NCBI RefSeq assembly: GCF_900107395.1
Contig: NZ_FNPW01000006.1
Span: 313,124 to 377,123, forward strand
Source: Pseudomonas sp. NFIX28
GTDB lineage: Bacteria > Pseudomonadota > Gammaproteobacteria > Pseudomonadales > Pseudomonadaceae
Direction of reading: 5' to 3'
Length of the DNA: 64,000 nucleotides
A program made the translations under genes and the position numbers. Positions 8,279 through 22,025 of the stretch are shown here, piece by piece; positions within the stretch are counted from its first letter, which is position 1, and every line of letters begins with the position of its first letter. The notes under the pieces were generated by a model that was not told where the DNA came from, made no database searches, and saw only the letters and a list, made by a program, of their open reading frames with translations.

Positions 8279-8341
8279 TCTTCGCTGCCAACTTGTTTCC
8301 CTCGACAACTTCTCTGCTCTACCCCTGGAGTAAGTTGTCTT

Positions 8342-8371
8342 AAAGCCGCTGAATAACAGCGGCTTTTTTTT
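8342..8371 (+). terminator. Rho-independent terminator
   Basis: Stem AAGCCGCT / AGCGGCTT with a GAATAAC loop followed by eight T residues, 60 bases after the small secreted protein gene. Confidence 0.85.
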
Positions 8372-8470
8372 GCCCTGTAGATCGGCCCGTTTCATTCGTT
8401 TCACCCAGAACAAGAACCACCCGATTCGACAATAACAATTGTCATCATTCATCCAAGGAGCTTTATACCG

Positions 8471-9790
8471 GTGAAGGTCACGTCAACATTCAGCCCATTG
8501 TTCATTGCAATGGCTGCAACTATCACCACCTGCGCCCAGGCAGCCGATCAGGCCACCCCTGAAGGTTTCGTCGAAGGTTCCAGCCTCAAGCTCAACGCCC
8601 GCAATTACTACATGAACCGCAACCGCCACCAGCAGGCCGACGACAACATCGAATGGGGCCAGGGTTTCCTGGGGATCTTCGAGTCGGGTTATACCCAGGG
8701 CACGGTCGGTTTCGGCCTCGATGCCAACGCCATGCTCGGCTTGAAACTCGATGGCGGTGGCGGCACTGACAGCTCGAGCATCCTGCCAGTCAGCGATGGC
8801 AGCGGCAAAGCGCCGACGTCGTTTTCCACGGCTGGCGCCACCCTGAAAATCCGCGGCTTCGATACCGAGCTCAAGGCCGGCGACCTGTTCCTCAACAACC
8901 CGGTGATCGCCGGTGGCCAGAGCCGCATGCTGCCGCAGACCTTCCGCGGGGTCAGCCTGGCCAACCACAGCTTCGACGGCTGGCTAATCGAAGGCGGCCA
9001 GGCCAGCTTCACCAAGCCCTATAACCAGAGCGGCCGCCGACGCATCGATACGGCTTACGGTCGCCTGGCGAATGGCGATGAAAGCCGCCACCTGAACTGG
9101 GCCGGCGCGGCCTGGAGCGGCGTGCCCGGGCTGACCAGCAGCCTGTACGCCTCCGAGCTCAAGGACATCTGGAACCAGTACTACTACGACCTCGACTACA
9201 GCTACGCGCTGAACGAGCTGGTGACCCTGAACCCGGGCCTGCACTTCTATCACACCCAGGACACCGGCGACGCGCTGCTGGGCGACATCGACAACAACAC
9301 CTACAGCCTGCATTTCACTCTCGGGGTCGGCCACCACAGCCTCACCGCTGCCTACCAGCGCGTGAACGGCAACACACCGTTCGACTACATCAACCAGGGC
9401 GACAGCGTCTACCTGGACAACTCGCAGCAGTATTCGGATTTCAACGGCCCCAACGAGCGCTCCTGGAAACTCAAGTACGCCTACGATTTCGCCGGCCTCG
9501 GCCTCCCGGGCCTGACCTCGGCGCTTTCCTATTCGCGAGGTGAGCTGGACCTGACCAAGGTCGATCCGCACAGCCGTGGCTACGCCCACTGGTACAGCGC
9601 CGGCGGCGAGCACGCCAAGCACTGGGAACGCGACCTCGACCTCAAGTACGTGGTCCAGGGTGGCCAGGCCAAGGACCTGGCAGTCCGTCTGCAGTGGGCC
9701 ACCAACCGTGGCGGCAACGGTTATGGCGCGCTGGACAGTGACACCGACGAATACCGGGTGATCGTCGATTACCCGTTCAATGTGTTCTAA
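8471..9790 (+). CDS. OprD family outer-membrane porin
   Basis: 439 aa with a GTG start placed 10 bases after AAGGAG. The signal peptide [24 protein letters not shown] is followed by the OprD-family opening: [20 protein letters not shown], then the [20 protein letters not shown] strand. The C-terminus ends [14 protein letters not shown] with the terminal aromatic residue needed for barrel assembly. OprD/OccD-OccK channels take up amino acids or aromatic or small carboxylic acids. The substrate cannot be fixed here, though the OccK-like (OpdK or PhaK type) branch is possible. It stands alone between two terminators, so it is transcribed on its own. The family call is confident; subfamily is not. 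Confidence 0.92.
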   Translation: MKVTSTFSPLFIAMAATITTCAQAADQATPEGFVEGSSLKLNARNYYMNRNRHQQADDNIEWGQGFLGIFESGYTQGTVGFGLDANAMLGLKLDGGGGTDSSSILPVSDGSGKAPTSFSTAGATLKIRGFDTELKAGDLFLNNPVIAGGQSRMLPQTFRGVSLANHSFDGWLIEGGQASFTKPYNQSGRRRIDTAYGRLANGDESRHLNWAGAAWSGVPGLTSSLYASELKDIWNQYYYDLDYSYALNELVTLNPGLHFYHTQDTGDALLGDIDNNTYSLHFTLGVGHHSLTAAYQRVNGNTPFDYINQGDSVYLDNSQQYSDFNGPNERSWKLKYAYDFAGLGLPGLTSALSYSRGELDLTKVDPHSRGYAHWYSAGGEHAKHWERDLDLKYVVQGGQAKDLAVRLQWATNRGGNGYGALDSDTDEYRVIVDYPFNVF

Positions 9791-9802
9791 GCTCCAATAA
9801 GC

Positions 9803-9838
9803 AAAAGGCCAGTATCATTTTGCTGGCCTTTTTTTTGT
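9803..9838 (+). terminator. Rho-independent terminator of the porin gene
   Basis: Stem AAAAGGCCAG / CTGGCCTTTT with loop TATCATTTTG and eight or more T residues, 12 bases after the stop codon. Confidence 0.9.
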
Positions 9839-9942
9839 CTGGGATTTATACATGCGCCCGCAGGCGCGATCGGTCTCTGCAACTCTGCTCGCTTCACCAG
9901 AAATACCTTTTAGAAAACGTACACAACGCAGAAGTCAGAACC

Positions 9943-11430
9943 ATGAGTGTGAGCAGTGCGACACCCCGCAACACGACCACTTTGACCAGGTCGGAAAGGA
10001 TGCTGATTCTCGGAAGCTCGCTGCTGGTTATCTCCATCCTGAGCATCGTGACGTTCTTGCTGATTCGTGAACGCGGCAGCGCCGAAATGGCCGCCACCCG
10101 TGCTGCTTCAAACATCGTGCAATTGATCGACGCCGACGTGCTGCGCAACGTCGAACTCTACGACGTCTCCCTGCGTGGCCTGATCAGCGCCTCGCAACGT
10201 GACGACCTGAAACAGGTGTCGCCGACCATTCGCCATATGGCCCTGTTCGACCGGGCGACCGCCGCGCCTTACAAGGGCAACATCCTGCTGCTCGATTCGC
10301 GCGGCGATGTGCTCGCCGATTCCGCCTCGGTCGAACCGCGCAAGGGTAACTTTGCCGACCGGGAATATTTCCAATCCCATGTGCACAATCCCGATCCGGG
10401 CATGTTCATCAGTCGCCCATTCCGGGCCCGCCCACCCGAGCTGGATTGGCGCATCAGTTTCAGCCGGCGGGTTTCCAACGAGCGCGGGGAATTCCTCGGC
10501 GTGGCCGAAGCGGCCATGCGCCTGGACTATTTCAACCAACTGTTCAAAAGCCTCAACATCGGCCGGGACAGCTCGATCAACCTGGTCAGCAGCGACGGCA
10601 TCCTGCTGGCCCAGGAACCGCCGCGGGCCGATAACCTGATCGGCAAGGACTTCAGCCAACGGCCCAATTTCATCCGTATCCTGCGCGAGGGAAATGGCAG
10701 CTTCAAAGGCATGTCCAGCAGGCAACAGCCGCGCCTGTATACCTTCTCCCAGGTCGGCGATCTGCCGCTGATCGTGATCGTGGCACTCTCCACCCATGAA
10801 GTATTTGCCTCTTGGCAACGCACCGCGCTGGTGGTCGGTGGCGCCACCGGTGCGCTGTGCCTGGGCCTGCTGTGGCTGACCTGGCTACTGTGCCGGGAAC
10901 TGCGCCGTCGCCAGAGTGCCGAGCAAGAGCTGGCGCAACTGGCCGCTACCGATGCCCTTACCGGCCTGGACAACCGCCGCAGCCTGGATCAGACCCTCGC
11001 CCGCGAATGGGGACGCGCACAACGCTCCCATAACGCCCTGTCGCTGCTGATGCTCGACGTCGATCACTTCAAGGTCTTCAACGACCGATACGGCCACCTG
11101 CTCGGCGACGACGCATTGCGCATCGTGGCCCGGGTCATCAGTGACAGTATCCGTCGTCCTGGCGACCTGGCCGCACGCTATGGCGGCGAGGAGTTCGCCG
11201 TGGTCTTGCCAGAGACCGACAACGAAGGTGCCCGGCGTATCGCCGAGCATATTCGCCTGGCGGTCGAACGCTTGCCACCGATCCGGGACGGTGCCTCGCC
11301 AATCACCATCAGCATCGGCCTCAGCACTTGGACTGGCACGTCGAAGTCCAGCCTGCAAGAGTTGTGCTCGACGGCCGACAAGGCGCTGTACCGAGCCAAG
11401 GCCGAAGGGCGAAACCGGGTGGTGGGTTAA
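9943..11430 (+). CDS. Membrane diguanylate cyclase with periplasmic Cache-type sensor
   Basis: 495 aa from the ATG at 9943. Membrane helix 1 (about 25-45, MLILGSSLLVISILSIVTFLL), a periplasmic PDC/dCache-type sensor (about 46-290, with FADREYFQSHVHNPDPGMFI), helix 2 (about 300-325, ALVVGGATGALCLGLLWLTWL) and a GGDEF domain (about 345-495). The active site is intact (RYGGEEFAVVLP), and RPGD five residues before it is the RxxD inhibitory site, so it should make c-di-GMP with product feedback. The ligand is unknown. I reject the in-frame upstream extension, which runs into the porin terminator. No partner gene is adjacent. Confidence 0.92.
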   Translation: MSVSSATPRNTTTLTRSERMLILGSSLLVISILSIVTFLLIRERGSAEMAATRAASNIVQLIDADVLRNVELYDVSLRGLISASQRDDLKQVSPTIRHMALFDRATAAPYKGNILLLDSRGDVLADSASVEPRKGNFADREYFQSHVHNPDPGMFISRPFRARPPELDWRISFSRRVSNERGEFLGVAEAAMRLDYFNQLFKSLNIGRDSSINLVSSDGILLAQEPPRADNLIGKDFSQRPNFIRILREGNGSFKGMSSRQQPRLYTFSQVGDLPLIVIVALSTHEVFASWQRTALVVGGATGALCLGLLWLTWLLCRELRRRQSAEQELAQLAATDALTGLDNRRSLDQTLAREWGRAQRSHNALSLLMLDVDHFKVFNDRYGHLLGDDALRIVARVISDSIRRPGDLAARYGGEEFAVVLPETDNEGARRIAEHIRLAVERLPPIRDGASPITISIGLSTWTGTSKSSLQELCSTADKALYRAKAEGRNRVVG

Positions 11431-11437
11431 GGGCCTC

Positions 11438-11464
11438 ATCGCGGGCAAGCCTCGCTCCTACGGG
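11438..11464. repeat. Single REP half-element
   Basis: ATCGCGGGCAAGCCTCGCTC then CTACGGG, the common Pseudomonas REP half-site, directly after the cyclase gene. Confidence 0.6.
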
Positions 11465-11504
11465 TCCCGTGCTGCCCGCAACAATGTCATCAGTCGCGCA
11501 GGCA

Positions 11505-11533
11505 TAAAAAAAGGCCACCCGAAGGCAGCCTTT
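11505..11533 (-). terminator. Terminator of lpxC and the dcw cluster
   Basis: On the minus strand a 10-bp stem AAAGGCTGCC / GGTGGCCTTT (two wobble pairs) is closed by a TTCG loop and followed by a run of T, 27 bases after the lpxC stop codon. It ends the 18-kb minus-strand cluster. Confidence 0.8.
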
Positions 11534-11559
11534 AAAAACAAAAGGAAAGAGAGTGTTAC

Positions 11560-12507
<948 letters not shown>

Positions 12508-12533
12508 TCAACAAAGGCTGGCGATAATAGCAG

Positions 12534-12542
12534 ACCAGACCT
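12534..12542 (-). promoter_or_regulatory. Extended -10 promoter of lpxC
   Basis: On the minus strand TGCTATTAT (TGn plus TATTAT) lies 63 bases upstream of the lpxC start in the ftsZ-lpxC gap. No good -35 is at 16-18 bases, which fits an extended -10 type. Pattern only. Confidence 0.45.
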
Positions 12543-12583
12543 TTGCTGAACACCAATCACCCTAATACCCCTGATACATTCCA

Positions 12584-13774
12584 TCAATCGGCCTGGCGAC
12601 GCAGGAAAGCCGGGATGTCCAGATAGTCCAGATCATCTTGCGGATTCAGCTTCGCCGCAGTCGCAGCACTGGCCTGAGCCTGGTTGCGCATGACGGTCGG
12701 ACGGTCCAGATCACGGTAGTTGACCGACGGCAGTTCCTGACGGGCAGGTGCTGGCGCCTGTGCAGCAGCCATGGAAGTTTGCACGGTATTGTCGATGACC
12801 TTCACAGGCTTCTCGATTTTCGCGCCCAGACCAGTGGCAACCACAGTCACGTGCAGCTCGTCGCGCATGTCCGGATCGATAACGGTACCGACCTTGACCA
12901 TAGCGTGCTCGGAGGCGAAGGCTTCGATGATGCTACCCACGTCGGAGTACTCACCCAGGGACAGGTCAGGACCGGCGGTGATGTTCACCAGGATGCCGCG
13001 CGCGCCTTGCAGGTTCACGTCTTCCAGCAGCGGGTTGCGGATTGCCGCTTCGGTCGCTTCACGTGCACGGTTCGGACCGCTGGCGCAGCCAGTGCCCATC
13101 ATCGCCATGCCCATTTCGCTCATCACGGTACGCACGTCGGCAAAGTCGACGTTGATCATGCCCGGACGCTTGATGATGTCGGAAATACCGCGAACGGCAC
13201 CGGCCAGTACATCGTCGGCCTTGGCGAAAGCCGACAGCAGGCTGGCGTCCTTACCGAGGATGGTCAGCAGCTTTTCGTTGGGAATGGTGATCAACGAATC
13301 GACGCTTTCGCTCAGCGCGCGGATGCCTTCATCGGCGATCTGCATGCGCTTGCGGCCTTCGAACGGGAACGGACGAGTCACCACCGCAACGGTGAGAATG
13401 CCCATTTCCTTGGCCACTTCGGCAATGATCGGCGCAGCACCGGTACCGGTACCACCGCCCATGCCGGTGGTGATGAACACCATGTTGGTGCCCGCCAGCA
13501 CTTCAGCGATACGCTCGCGGTCTTCCAGGGCGGCTTGGCGGCCGACTTCAGGATTGGCACCAGCACCCAGGCCCTTGGTCACGCCGGTACCCAGCTGCAG
13601 GATGGTCCGCGCGCCGATGTTTTTCAGCGCTTGAGCATCGGTGTTGGCGCAGATGAACTCGACGCCTTCGATGTTGCTCTTGACCATGTGATTGACGGCG
13701 TTGCCGCCGCCACCGCCGACACCGATAACCTTGATTACCGGACTTGCGGGGACGTTGTCTACGAGTTCGAACAT
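12584..13774 (-). CDS. ftsZ: Cell division GTPase FtsZ
   Basis: 396 aa. FtsZ is the tubulin-like GTPase that forms the division ring. It starts MFELVDNVPASPVIKVIGVGGGGGNAVNHM. The tubulin signature GGGTGTGAAP is present at about residues 104-113, the T7 loop region follows (NVDFADVRTVM), then a variable linker (about 320-375) and the conserved C-terminal peptide DYLDIPAFLRRQAD that binds FtsA and ZipA. It lies 65 bases after ftsA. Confidence 0.99.
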   Translation of the reverse strand: MFELVDNVPASPVIKVIGVGGGGGNAVNHMVKSNIEGVEFICANTDAQALKNIGARTILQLGTGVTKGLGAGANPEVGRQAALEDRERIAEVLAGTNMVFITTGMGGGTGTGAAPIIAEVAKEMGILTVAVVTRPFPFEGRKRMQIADEGIRALSESVDSLITIPNEKLLTILGKDASLLSAFAKADDVLAGAVRGISDIIKRPGMINVDFADVRTVMSEMGMAMMGTGCASGPNRAREATEAAIRNPLLEDVNLQGARGILVNITAGPDLSLGEYSDVGSIIEAFASEHAMVKVGTVIDPDMRDELHVTVVATGLGAKIEKPVKVIDNTVQTSMAAAQAPAPARQELPSVNYRDLDRPTVMRNQAQASAATAAKLNPQDDLDYLDIPAFLRRQAD

Positions 13775-13839
13775 TTTCCCTCTCCTTTCATTTCTCTAGT
13801 TTTTTCGCCTACTGCTTACAACGGTGTTGCGGTAAATCT

Positions 13840-15099
13840 TCAGAAATTGCCCTGCACCCAGCTCTTGATGCGATCGAGCAAGGCGGCCTTGGGTTCGTCG
13901 CTGCTGTAGCTGTCCCGGCTGCCGATGCCGGAGAACGAGATACCGTCGGACTGCTTCTGCAGCCCGTACAACAGCAAGCCCACGCCGGTGGAATAAATCG
14001 GGTTGCGCACAACGTCGGACAGGCCCTTGACGGTGTGCGGCACGCCCAGGCGGACCGGCATGTGGAAAATCTCTTCGGCCAGCTCGACCGCGCCTTCCAT
14101 TTTCGAAGTACCGCCGGTCAGCACGATGCCGGCCGGGATCAGGTCTTCGTAGCCGCTGCGACGCAGCTCGGCCTGGATCAGGGTGAACAGCTCGTCATAG
14201 CGCGGCTCGACCACTTCGGCCAAGGCCTGGCGGGACAGCTCGCGCGGCGGACGATCACCGACGCTTGGCACCTTGATGGTTTCGCCGGCACCGGCCAGCT
14301 TGGCCAGGGCGCAGGCGTAGCGGATCTTGATTTCTTCGGCGTACTGGGTCGGTGTACGCAATGCCATGGCGATGTCGTTGGTCACTTGATCGCCGGCAAT
14401 CGGGATCACCGCGGTGTGGCGGATCGCACCTTCGGTGAAGATCGCGATGTCGGTGGTACCGCCACCGATATCCACCAGGCACACGCCCAGCTCTTTCTCG
14501 TCATCGGTGAGTACCGAATACGCCGAGGCCAGTTGCTCGAGAATGATGTCGTCGATCTCCAGACCGCAGCGACGCACGCACTTCTCGATGTTCTGGGCGG
14601 CATTCACCGCGCAGGTCACCACGTGCACCTTGGCCTCCAGGCGTACGCCGGACATGCCCAGGGGTTCGCGGACGCCTTCCTGGTTATCGATCACGTAATC
14701 CTGCGGCAGGGTGTGCAGCACCCGCTGGTCGGCTGGAATCGCCACGGCCTGCGCCGCATCGAGTACCCGCTCCAGGTCCGCCGAGCTCACTTCGCGATCA
14801 CGAATCGCCACGATGCCGTGGGAGTTCAGGCTGCGAATGTGATTACCCGCCACGCCGACGAACGCCGAGTGGATACGGCAACCGGCCATCAGTTGCGCCT
14901 CTTCTACCGCGCGCTGGATCGATTGAACGGTGGACTCGATATTCACCACCACGCCCTTCTTCAGGCCGCGCGATGGATGGGTGCCGATACCGACGATTTC
15001 CAGCGTGCCATCGGCCGCGACCTCGCCTACCAGCGCCACCACCTTGGAGGTGCCGATATCCAGACCGACGATCATTTTGCCGCTTTGCACGTTTGCCAT
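13840..15099 (-). CDS. ftsA: Cell division protein FtsA
   Basis: 419 aa. This actin-like ATPase tethers FtsZ to the membrane. I chose the start MANVQSGKMIVGLDIGTSKV (ATG 15099), because the phosphate-1 motif then lies near residue 15 as in the family; six extra upstream codons are possible but not conserved. Phosphate-2 (VCLVDIGGGTTDIAIF) and the adenosine motif (GIVLTGGTSKMEG) are present. The last residues, LLDRIKSWVQGNF, form the amphipathic membrane-targeting helix. It lies 14 bases after ftsQ. Confidence 0.98.
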   Translation of the reverse strand: MANVQSGKMIVGLDIGTSKVVALVGEVAADGTLEIVGIGTHPSRGLKKGVVVNIESTVQSIQRAVEEAQLMAGCRIHSAFVGVAGNHIRSLNSHGIVAIRDREVSSADLERVLDAAQAVAIPADQRVLHTLPQDYVIDNQEGVREPLGMSGVRLEAKVHVVTCAVNAAQNIEKCVRRCGLEIDDIILEQLASAYSVLTDDEKELGVCLVDIGGGTTDIAIFTEGAIRHTAVIPIAGDQVTNDIAMALRTPTQYAEEIKIRYACALAKLAGAGETIKVPSVGDRPPRELSRQALAEVVEPRYDELFTLIQAELRRSGYEDLIPAGIVLTGGTSKMEGAVELAEEIFHMPVRLGVPHTVKGLSDVVRNPIYSTGVGLLLYGLQKQSDGISFSGIGSRDSYSSDEPKAALLDRIKSWVQGNF

Positions 15100-15113
15100 G
15101 GTCCTGCCTCTTC

Positions 15114-15980
15114 TCAATTCTTCGCGACGGCGGGTTGGGCCGTCGTGGGCGCTACAGGTTCCCGCCAGCCGACGGCCAGGCCGTTGGCATAACGCAGATC
15201 GATGCGCGCGATGTTCGTAATCTGTTCTTTCAGCGTTTTTTCATAAATGGCAATGAAGCGGCGCATCTTCTCCACCAGGTGATCGCGTCCGAGCAACAGT
15301 TCGATACCAGGACCGGCGCTGCCGGCCCCCGTGGTCAGGAACCAGCTGCCGCGCTCGCGCAACTCCAGACGGGCAATGGAAAAACCCATCGGGCGAAGCA
15401 TCTGGCTCAACACCTGGTACTGCTGCATCACCTGCTGCTGGGCCCGCTGCGGGCCGAACAACTGTGGCAAGTGCTCATAGTTCGCCAGCTCACGCGGGGT
15501 GAATGCCTGGCCCTGGTTGTTCAACAGCGCCTCGTCACCCCAACGGGCCACCGGCAGTTGTTCTTCCAGGCGAATCACCACCTGGTCCGGCCACACACGC
15601 CGCACCTCGGCATGCGCGATCCACGGCATCTGCTCCAGCTCGGTACGCATGCTCGCCAGGTCGATGGTGAAGAAGCTCGATGCGACGTAAGGCGCGATCC
15701 GCTGCTGCACCGCCTGCTGGCTGATGTAACTCAGGTCGCCCTGCACCGCGACCTTGGTGATCGGCCGGTCGGCATAGGGCAGCAGGCGCTGCGCGCCTTC
15801 GTACGTCCCGAAGCCCAGCGCGACCAGCAACACCGGCCACATCAGGCTTTTCAGCACGCCAAAGTTGGCTTTCGGCAGGCGCGCCGACATCGGCTCCTTG
15901 GCCACCATCCGGCTGGCGCCACGCGGCACCGGCTTGCGGCCGGTTGCGGGTTGCTGATGACGTAGCTGGGCGCCTTGCAT
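15114..15980 (-). CDS. ftsQ: Cell division protein FtsQ
   Basis: 288 aa from [21 protein letters not shown] basic cytoplasmic tail of about 50 residues, one membrane helix ([18 protein letters not shown]), a POTRA domain ([20 protein letters not shown]) and the FtsQ beta-domain. FtsQ links early and late divisome proteins through FtsB and FtsL. The start lies 4 bases after the ddlB stop. The longer open frame upstream overlaps ddlB and has no family similarity. Confidence 0.96.
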   Translation of the reverse strand: MQGAQLRHQQPATGRKPVPRGASRMVAKEPMSARLPKANFGVLKSLMWPVLLVALGFGTYEGAQRLLPYADRPITKVAVQGDLSYISQQAVQQRIAPYVASSFFTIDLASMRTELEQMPWIAHAEVRRVWPDQVVIRLEEQLPVARWGDEALLNNQGQAFTPRELANYEHLPQLFGPQRAQQQVMQQYQVLSQMLRPMGFSIARLELRERGSWFLTTGAGSAGPGIELLLGRDHLVEKMRRFIAIYEKTLKEQITNIARIDLRYANGLAVGWREPVAPTTAQPAVAKN

Positions 15981-15984
15981 GGCC

Positions 15985-18399
<2,415 letters not shown>

Positions 18400-18407
<8 letters not shown>

Positions 18408-19470
18408 GAGCCACCTCCAGGCAGATATCGACCACGCTACGGGTGGCATCGGGTTTGGCCAGGCGACGTGCGGCGTCGGCCATGCTGTTGAGTCGTTCCG
18501 GTTGCATCAAAACCTCTGTCAGGCGAGCGGCAAGGTCCGCTGCGCCAGTCGTTCTTTGCGGCATCAGGAAGGCGGCGCCTTCACGAGCCAAATAATCGGC
18601 ATTGCGAGTCTGGTGATCGTCGATGGCGTGAGGCAAAGGCACGAGCATCGAAGGCAGACCGGCGGCAGCCAGTTCACTGACGGTCAACGCGCCTGCGCGA
18701 CAGACCACCAGGTCAGCCCAGCCGTAGGCCTGGGCCATGTCTTTGATGAACGGCTGCACTTGCGCCTCGACGCCAGCGACGCGATAGCGCTCTGCAGTGA
18801 CTTCATCGTGGTTTTTGCCGGCCTGATGAAACACTTCCGGACGCAGCTCGGGAGAGACCAGCGCCAGGGCTTCAGGCAACAATTTGTTCAACGGTTCTGC
18901 GCCAAGGCTTCCGCCCAGGATCAGCAAACGCGCCTTGCGTCCGGCCAGGGCCTCGCGCGGTGTATCGAGGAACAGCTCGGTACGCACCGGGTTACCGGTG
19001 GTACGCCGACTGCTGGAGACACCAAAGGTGTCCGGGAAAGCTTCGCAGACTCGAGCCGACAACGGCACCAGCAGCCGATTGGCGGTACCTGCGACTGCGT
19101 TCTGCTCGTGAACGATCACCGGCACACCGGACAGTTTTGCTGCAACGCCGCCAGGACCGGTCACATAACCACCAAAACCCAGCACACAGACCGGCTTGAG
19201 CTGGCGAATGATCCGGCGCGCCTGCAACACCGCCTTGATCAGCACGAATGGCGCCTTGAGCAGCGACAGCTTGCTCTTGCCGCGCAAGCCGGTGACGTTG
19301 ATCAGGTGCAACTGCAGACCGGCGCCCGGGACCAATTCGTTCTCGATCCCGCGCGGGGTGCCAAGCCAGTGCACGGTATAACCGCGCGCCTGGAATTCAC
19401 GGGCACAAGCCAGCGCCGGGAACACGTGACCGCCGGTACCACCGGCCATGATCAGCACATTAGCGCCCAT
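18400..19470 (-). CDS. murG: UDP-GlcNAc: lipid I N-acetylglucosaminyltransferase
   Basis: 356 aa from [20 protein letters not shown]. The N-terminal GGTGGH loop binds the lipid phosphate, and the C-terminal half carries the UDP-GlcNAc site ([33 protein letters not shown]). It converts lipid I to lipid II on the inner face of the membrane. It overlaps ftsW by 11 bases, typical for this cluster. Confidence 0.98.
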
Positions 19471-20677
19471 GGCTTGGCTCCTCGGCGAAGTCACTCTCAC
19501 TGAATTCCATCTCTTCGCTGCCCAGGTGGGTCCGGCTCTCCCATTCGATGCGCAGCAACAGGCCGAGACAGGCACAGCAGATCACCAACGAACTGCCGCC
19601 ATAACTGAGGAACGGCAAGGTCAGGCCTTTGGTCGGCAGCAAACCGACGTTCACCCCGATATTGATCAGGAACTGGCCGATCCACAGGAAGGACAGGCCA
19701 TAGGCCACATAAGCGGCAAAGAACTGCTTGGCTTTCTCGGCCCACAGACCGATGTACATGCCGCGAATACAGACAAAGACGAACAGCGCCAAGGTGCACA
19801 TAGAACCCACGGCGCCCAGTTCTTCGGCCAGGACCGAAAACACGAAGTCGGTGTGGGCTTCCGGCAGGTAGAACTGTTTCTGCACGCTATTGCCCAGGCC
19901 GACGCCCAGCCATTCGCCACGGCCGAAAGCGATCAAGGCCTGGGACAACTGGTAGCCAGCGCCGAACTGGTCGGCCCAGGGGTCGGCGAAGTTGGTCAGG
20001 CGCGCCATTCGATAGGGCTGCATCTGAATCAGCAGCACCACCGCGGCGACCGCCAGGACCACCATCAAGGAAAACCTGAACAGCCCGACCCCACCGAGGA
20101 ACAGCATCGCCGCCGCCGCCCCCATCATCACGACGGTGGCGCCGAAGTCCGGTTCCATCAGCAGCAGACCGGCCATCGGCAGCAGGACGATGAACGGCTT
20201 GAAGAAGCCCATCCAGCTTTCGCGCACTTCTTTCTGGCGACGTACCAGATAGCCAGCGAGGTAGATCACCACGAAGACCTTGGCGATCTCGGAAGGCTGG
20301 ACGTTGAAGAAACTGAAGCCGATCCAGCGCATCGATCCGTTCACTTCACGGCCGATCCCCGGAATGATCACCATCACCAGCAAGCCGAATGCACCGAGCA
20401 GCATCATCCAGCCCAGGCGCTGCCAGGTGGCGATCGGAATCATCATGGTCACGATGCAGGCACCCAGGCCCAGCACGATGTAGATCAGGTGGCGAATCAT
20501 GTAGTACAGGGCGCTACCCGACTGCACCGCCGCCACTTCAGTGGAGGCCGAGGCAATCATGACCAGCCCGAGGCCGAGCAGTGTCAGGCAGCCGACGAGC
20601 ATCGGGAAATCGAGGTCGATGCCGCGCCCGGTAATGATCGGCGACGGATAAGGCTTGATGATGTTTCTCAGGTTCAT
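19460..20677 (-). CDS. ftsW: SEDS peptidoglycan glycosyltransferase FtsW
   Basis: 405 aa, about ten membrane segments. The family signature is seen in MRWIGFSFFNVQPSEIAKVF and FLSYGGSSLVICCACLGLLLRI. FtsW polymerises lipid II at the septum with its partner FtsI, encoded in the same cluster. The start overlaps the murD stop by 4 bases. Confidence 0.97.
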   Translation of the reverse strand: MNLRNIIKPYPSPIITGRGIDLDFPMLVGCLTLLGLGLVMIASASTEVAAVQSGSALYYMIRHLIYIVLGLGACIVTMMIPIATWQRLGWMMLLGAFGLLVMVIIPGIGREVNGSMRWIGFSFFNVQPSEIAKVFVVIYLAGYLVRRQKEVRESWMGFFKPFIVLLPMAGLLLMEPDFGATVVMMGAAAAMLFLGGVGLFRFSLMVVLAVAAVVLLIQMQPYRMARLTNFADPWADQFGAGYQLSQALIAFGRGEWLGVGLGNSVQKQFYLPEAHTDFVFSVLAEELGAVGSMCTLALFVFVCIRGMYIGLWAEKAKQFFAAYVAYGLSFLWIGQFLINIGVNVGLLPTKGLTLPFLSYGGSSLVICCACLGLLLRIEWESRTHLGSEEMEFSESDFAEEPSHGR

Positions 20678-22020
20678 GCCAGATCCTCCACGGCGCGGAC
20701 GAACTGGTGACCACGGTCTTCGTAGTTCTTGAACATGTCGAAACTGGCGCAGGCCGGCGACAGCAGCACCACATCACCGGCCTGGGCGACGGCACGGCAT
20801 TGCGCCACGGCTTCGACCAGGGAGCCGACACGAATCAGTGGCACGGCATCGCCGATGGCCTCGCCGATCTTGTCGGAATCCCGGCCCATCAGGATCACGG
20901 CGCGGCAGTTGGCCGCCACCGGGTCGCGCAGGTCCTTGAACTCGGCACCCTTGCCGTCGCCGCCGGCGATCAGCACGATCTTGCCTTCGATGTCCGCGCC
21001 CAGGCCTTCGATGGCTGCCAGTGCGGCGCCAACATTGGTGGCCTTGGAATCGTTGTAATAACCCACGCCGTCGAGGTCACGCACCCACTGACAACGGTGC
21101 TCGAGACCGGCAAAGGTGCGCAGGGCCGAGAGCATGGCGTCGAACGGCAGGCCGACCGCATGGCCCAGCGCCAGCGCCGCCAGGGCGTTGGACTGGTTAT
21201 GGGCGCCGCGGATCTTCAGTTCGCGCACCGGCATCAGGTTCTGGAATTCGAAGGCCAGGTATTTCTCGCCATTCTCCTCACGCAGGCCGAATGCCTTGAA
21301 GTCGGGCTTGCTCAGGCCGAAGGTCCAGCACGGCAGGCCTTCGCCGATCAACGGCCGGGTCAGGGCATCCTGGCGGTTGAACACCACTTGCCGGGCACCA
21401 CGGAAGATCCGGTGCTTGGCCAGGTGATACGCCGGCAGGCCGCTGTAGCGGTCCATATGGTCTTCGCTGATATTGAGCACGGTGGCCACTTCGGCACCGA
21501 GTTGATCGGTGGTTTCCAGCTGGAAGCTGGACAGCTCCATGACGTACAGCTCGACGTCGTCGCTGAGCAGGTCCAGCGCCGGCGTACCCAGGTTGCCGCC
21601 CACGGCGACCCGCTTGCCCGCCGCGGCCGCCATCTCTCCCACCAGGGTGGTCACGGTGCTTTTTGCGTTGGAACCGCTGATGGCGACGATCGGCGCCTTC
21701 GCGTTACGCGCGAACAGCTCGATATCGCCGGACAGTTTCACCCCACGGGCAGCGGCGGCTTGCAGGGCCGGGGTCGCCAGGGCCAGGCCGGGGCTCACGT
21801 AGAGCTCGTCGGCGCGGCACAGGAACTCGACGTCCAGCTCGCCACAACGCACTTCCACATGCGGATAGTCACGGCGCAGCGTGGCCAGTTCCGGTGGATT
21901 TTCCCGCGTATCGGCGACGGCAAACGACACGCCCCGGTTCGCCAGGAAGCGAACCAGGGACATGCCGCTCTTGCCGAGGCCGACAACGATGCGGAAGTGG
22001 TCAGAAGCGATCAGAGACAC
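20674..22020 (-). CDS. murD: UDP-N-acetylmuramoyl-L-alanine--D-glutamate ligase
   Basis: 448 aa. It starts MSLIASDHFRIVVGLGKSGM. The ATP loop reads ISGSNAKSTVTTLVGE (the SNAKST variant usual in pseudomonad MurD), with NISEDHMDRY and YNDSKATNVGAALAAI further on. It adds D-Glu to UDP-MurNAc-L-Ala. Five bases after mraY. Confidence 0.98.
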   Translation of the reverse strand: MSLIASDHFRIVVGLGKSGMSLVRFLANRGVSFAVADTRENPPELATLRRDYPHVEVRCGELDVEFLCRADELYVSPGLALATPALQAAAARGVKLSGDIELFARNAKAPIVAISGSNAKSTVTTLVGEMAAAAGKRVAVGGNLGTPALDLLSDDVELYVMELSSFQLETTDQLGAEVATVLNISEDHMDRYSGLPAYHLAKHRIFRGARQVVFNRQDALTRPLIGEGLPCWTFGLSKPDFKAFGLREENGEKYLAFEFQNLMPVRELKIRGAHNQSNALAALALGHAVGLPFDAMLSALRTFAGLEHRCQWVRDLDGVGYYNDSKATNVGAALAAIEGLGADIEGKIVLIAGGDGKGAEFKDLRDPVAANCRAVILMGRDSDKIGEAIGDAVPLIRVGSLVEAVAQCRAVAQAGDVVLLSPACASFDMFKNYEDRGHQFVRAVEDLA

Positions 22021-22025
22021 TCGTT

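Noticed and set aside
9820..9942. N-terminal extension of the diguanylate cyclase by 41 codons
   Set aside because: It starts inside the terminator of the porin gene, and the ATG at 9943 directly precedes the expected short cytoplasmic tail.
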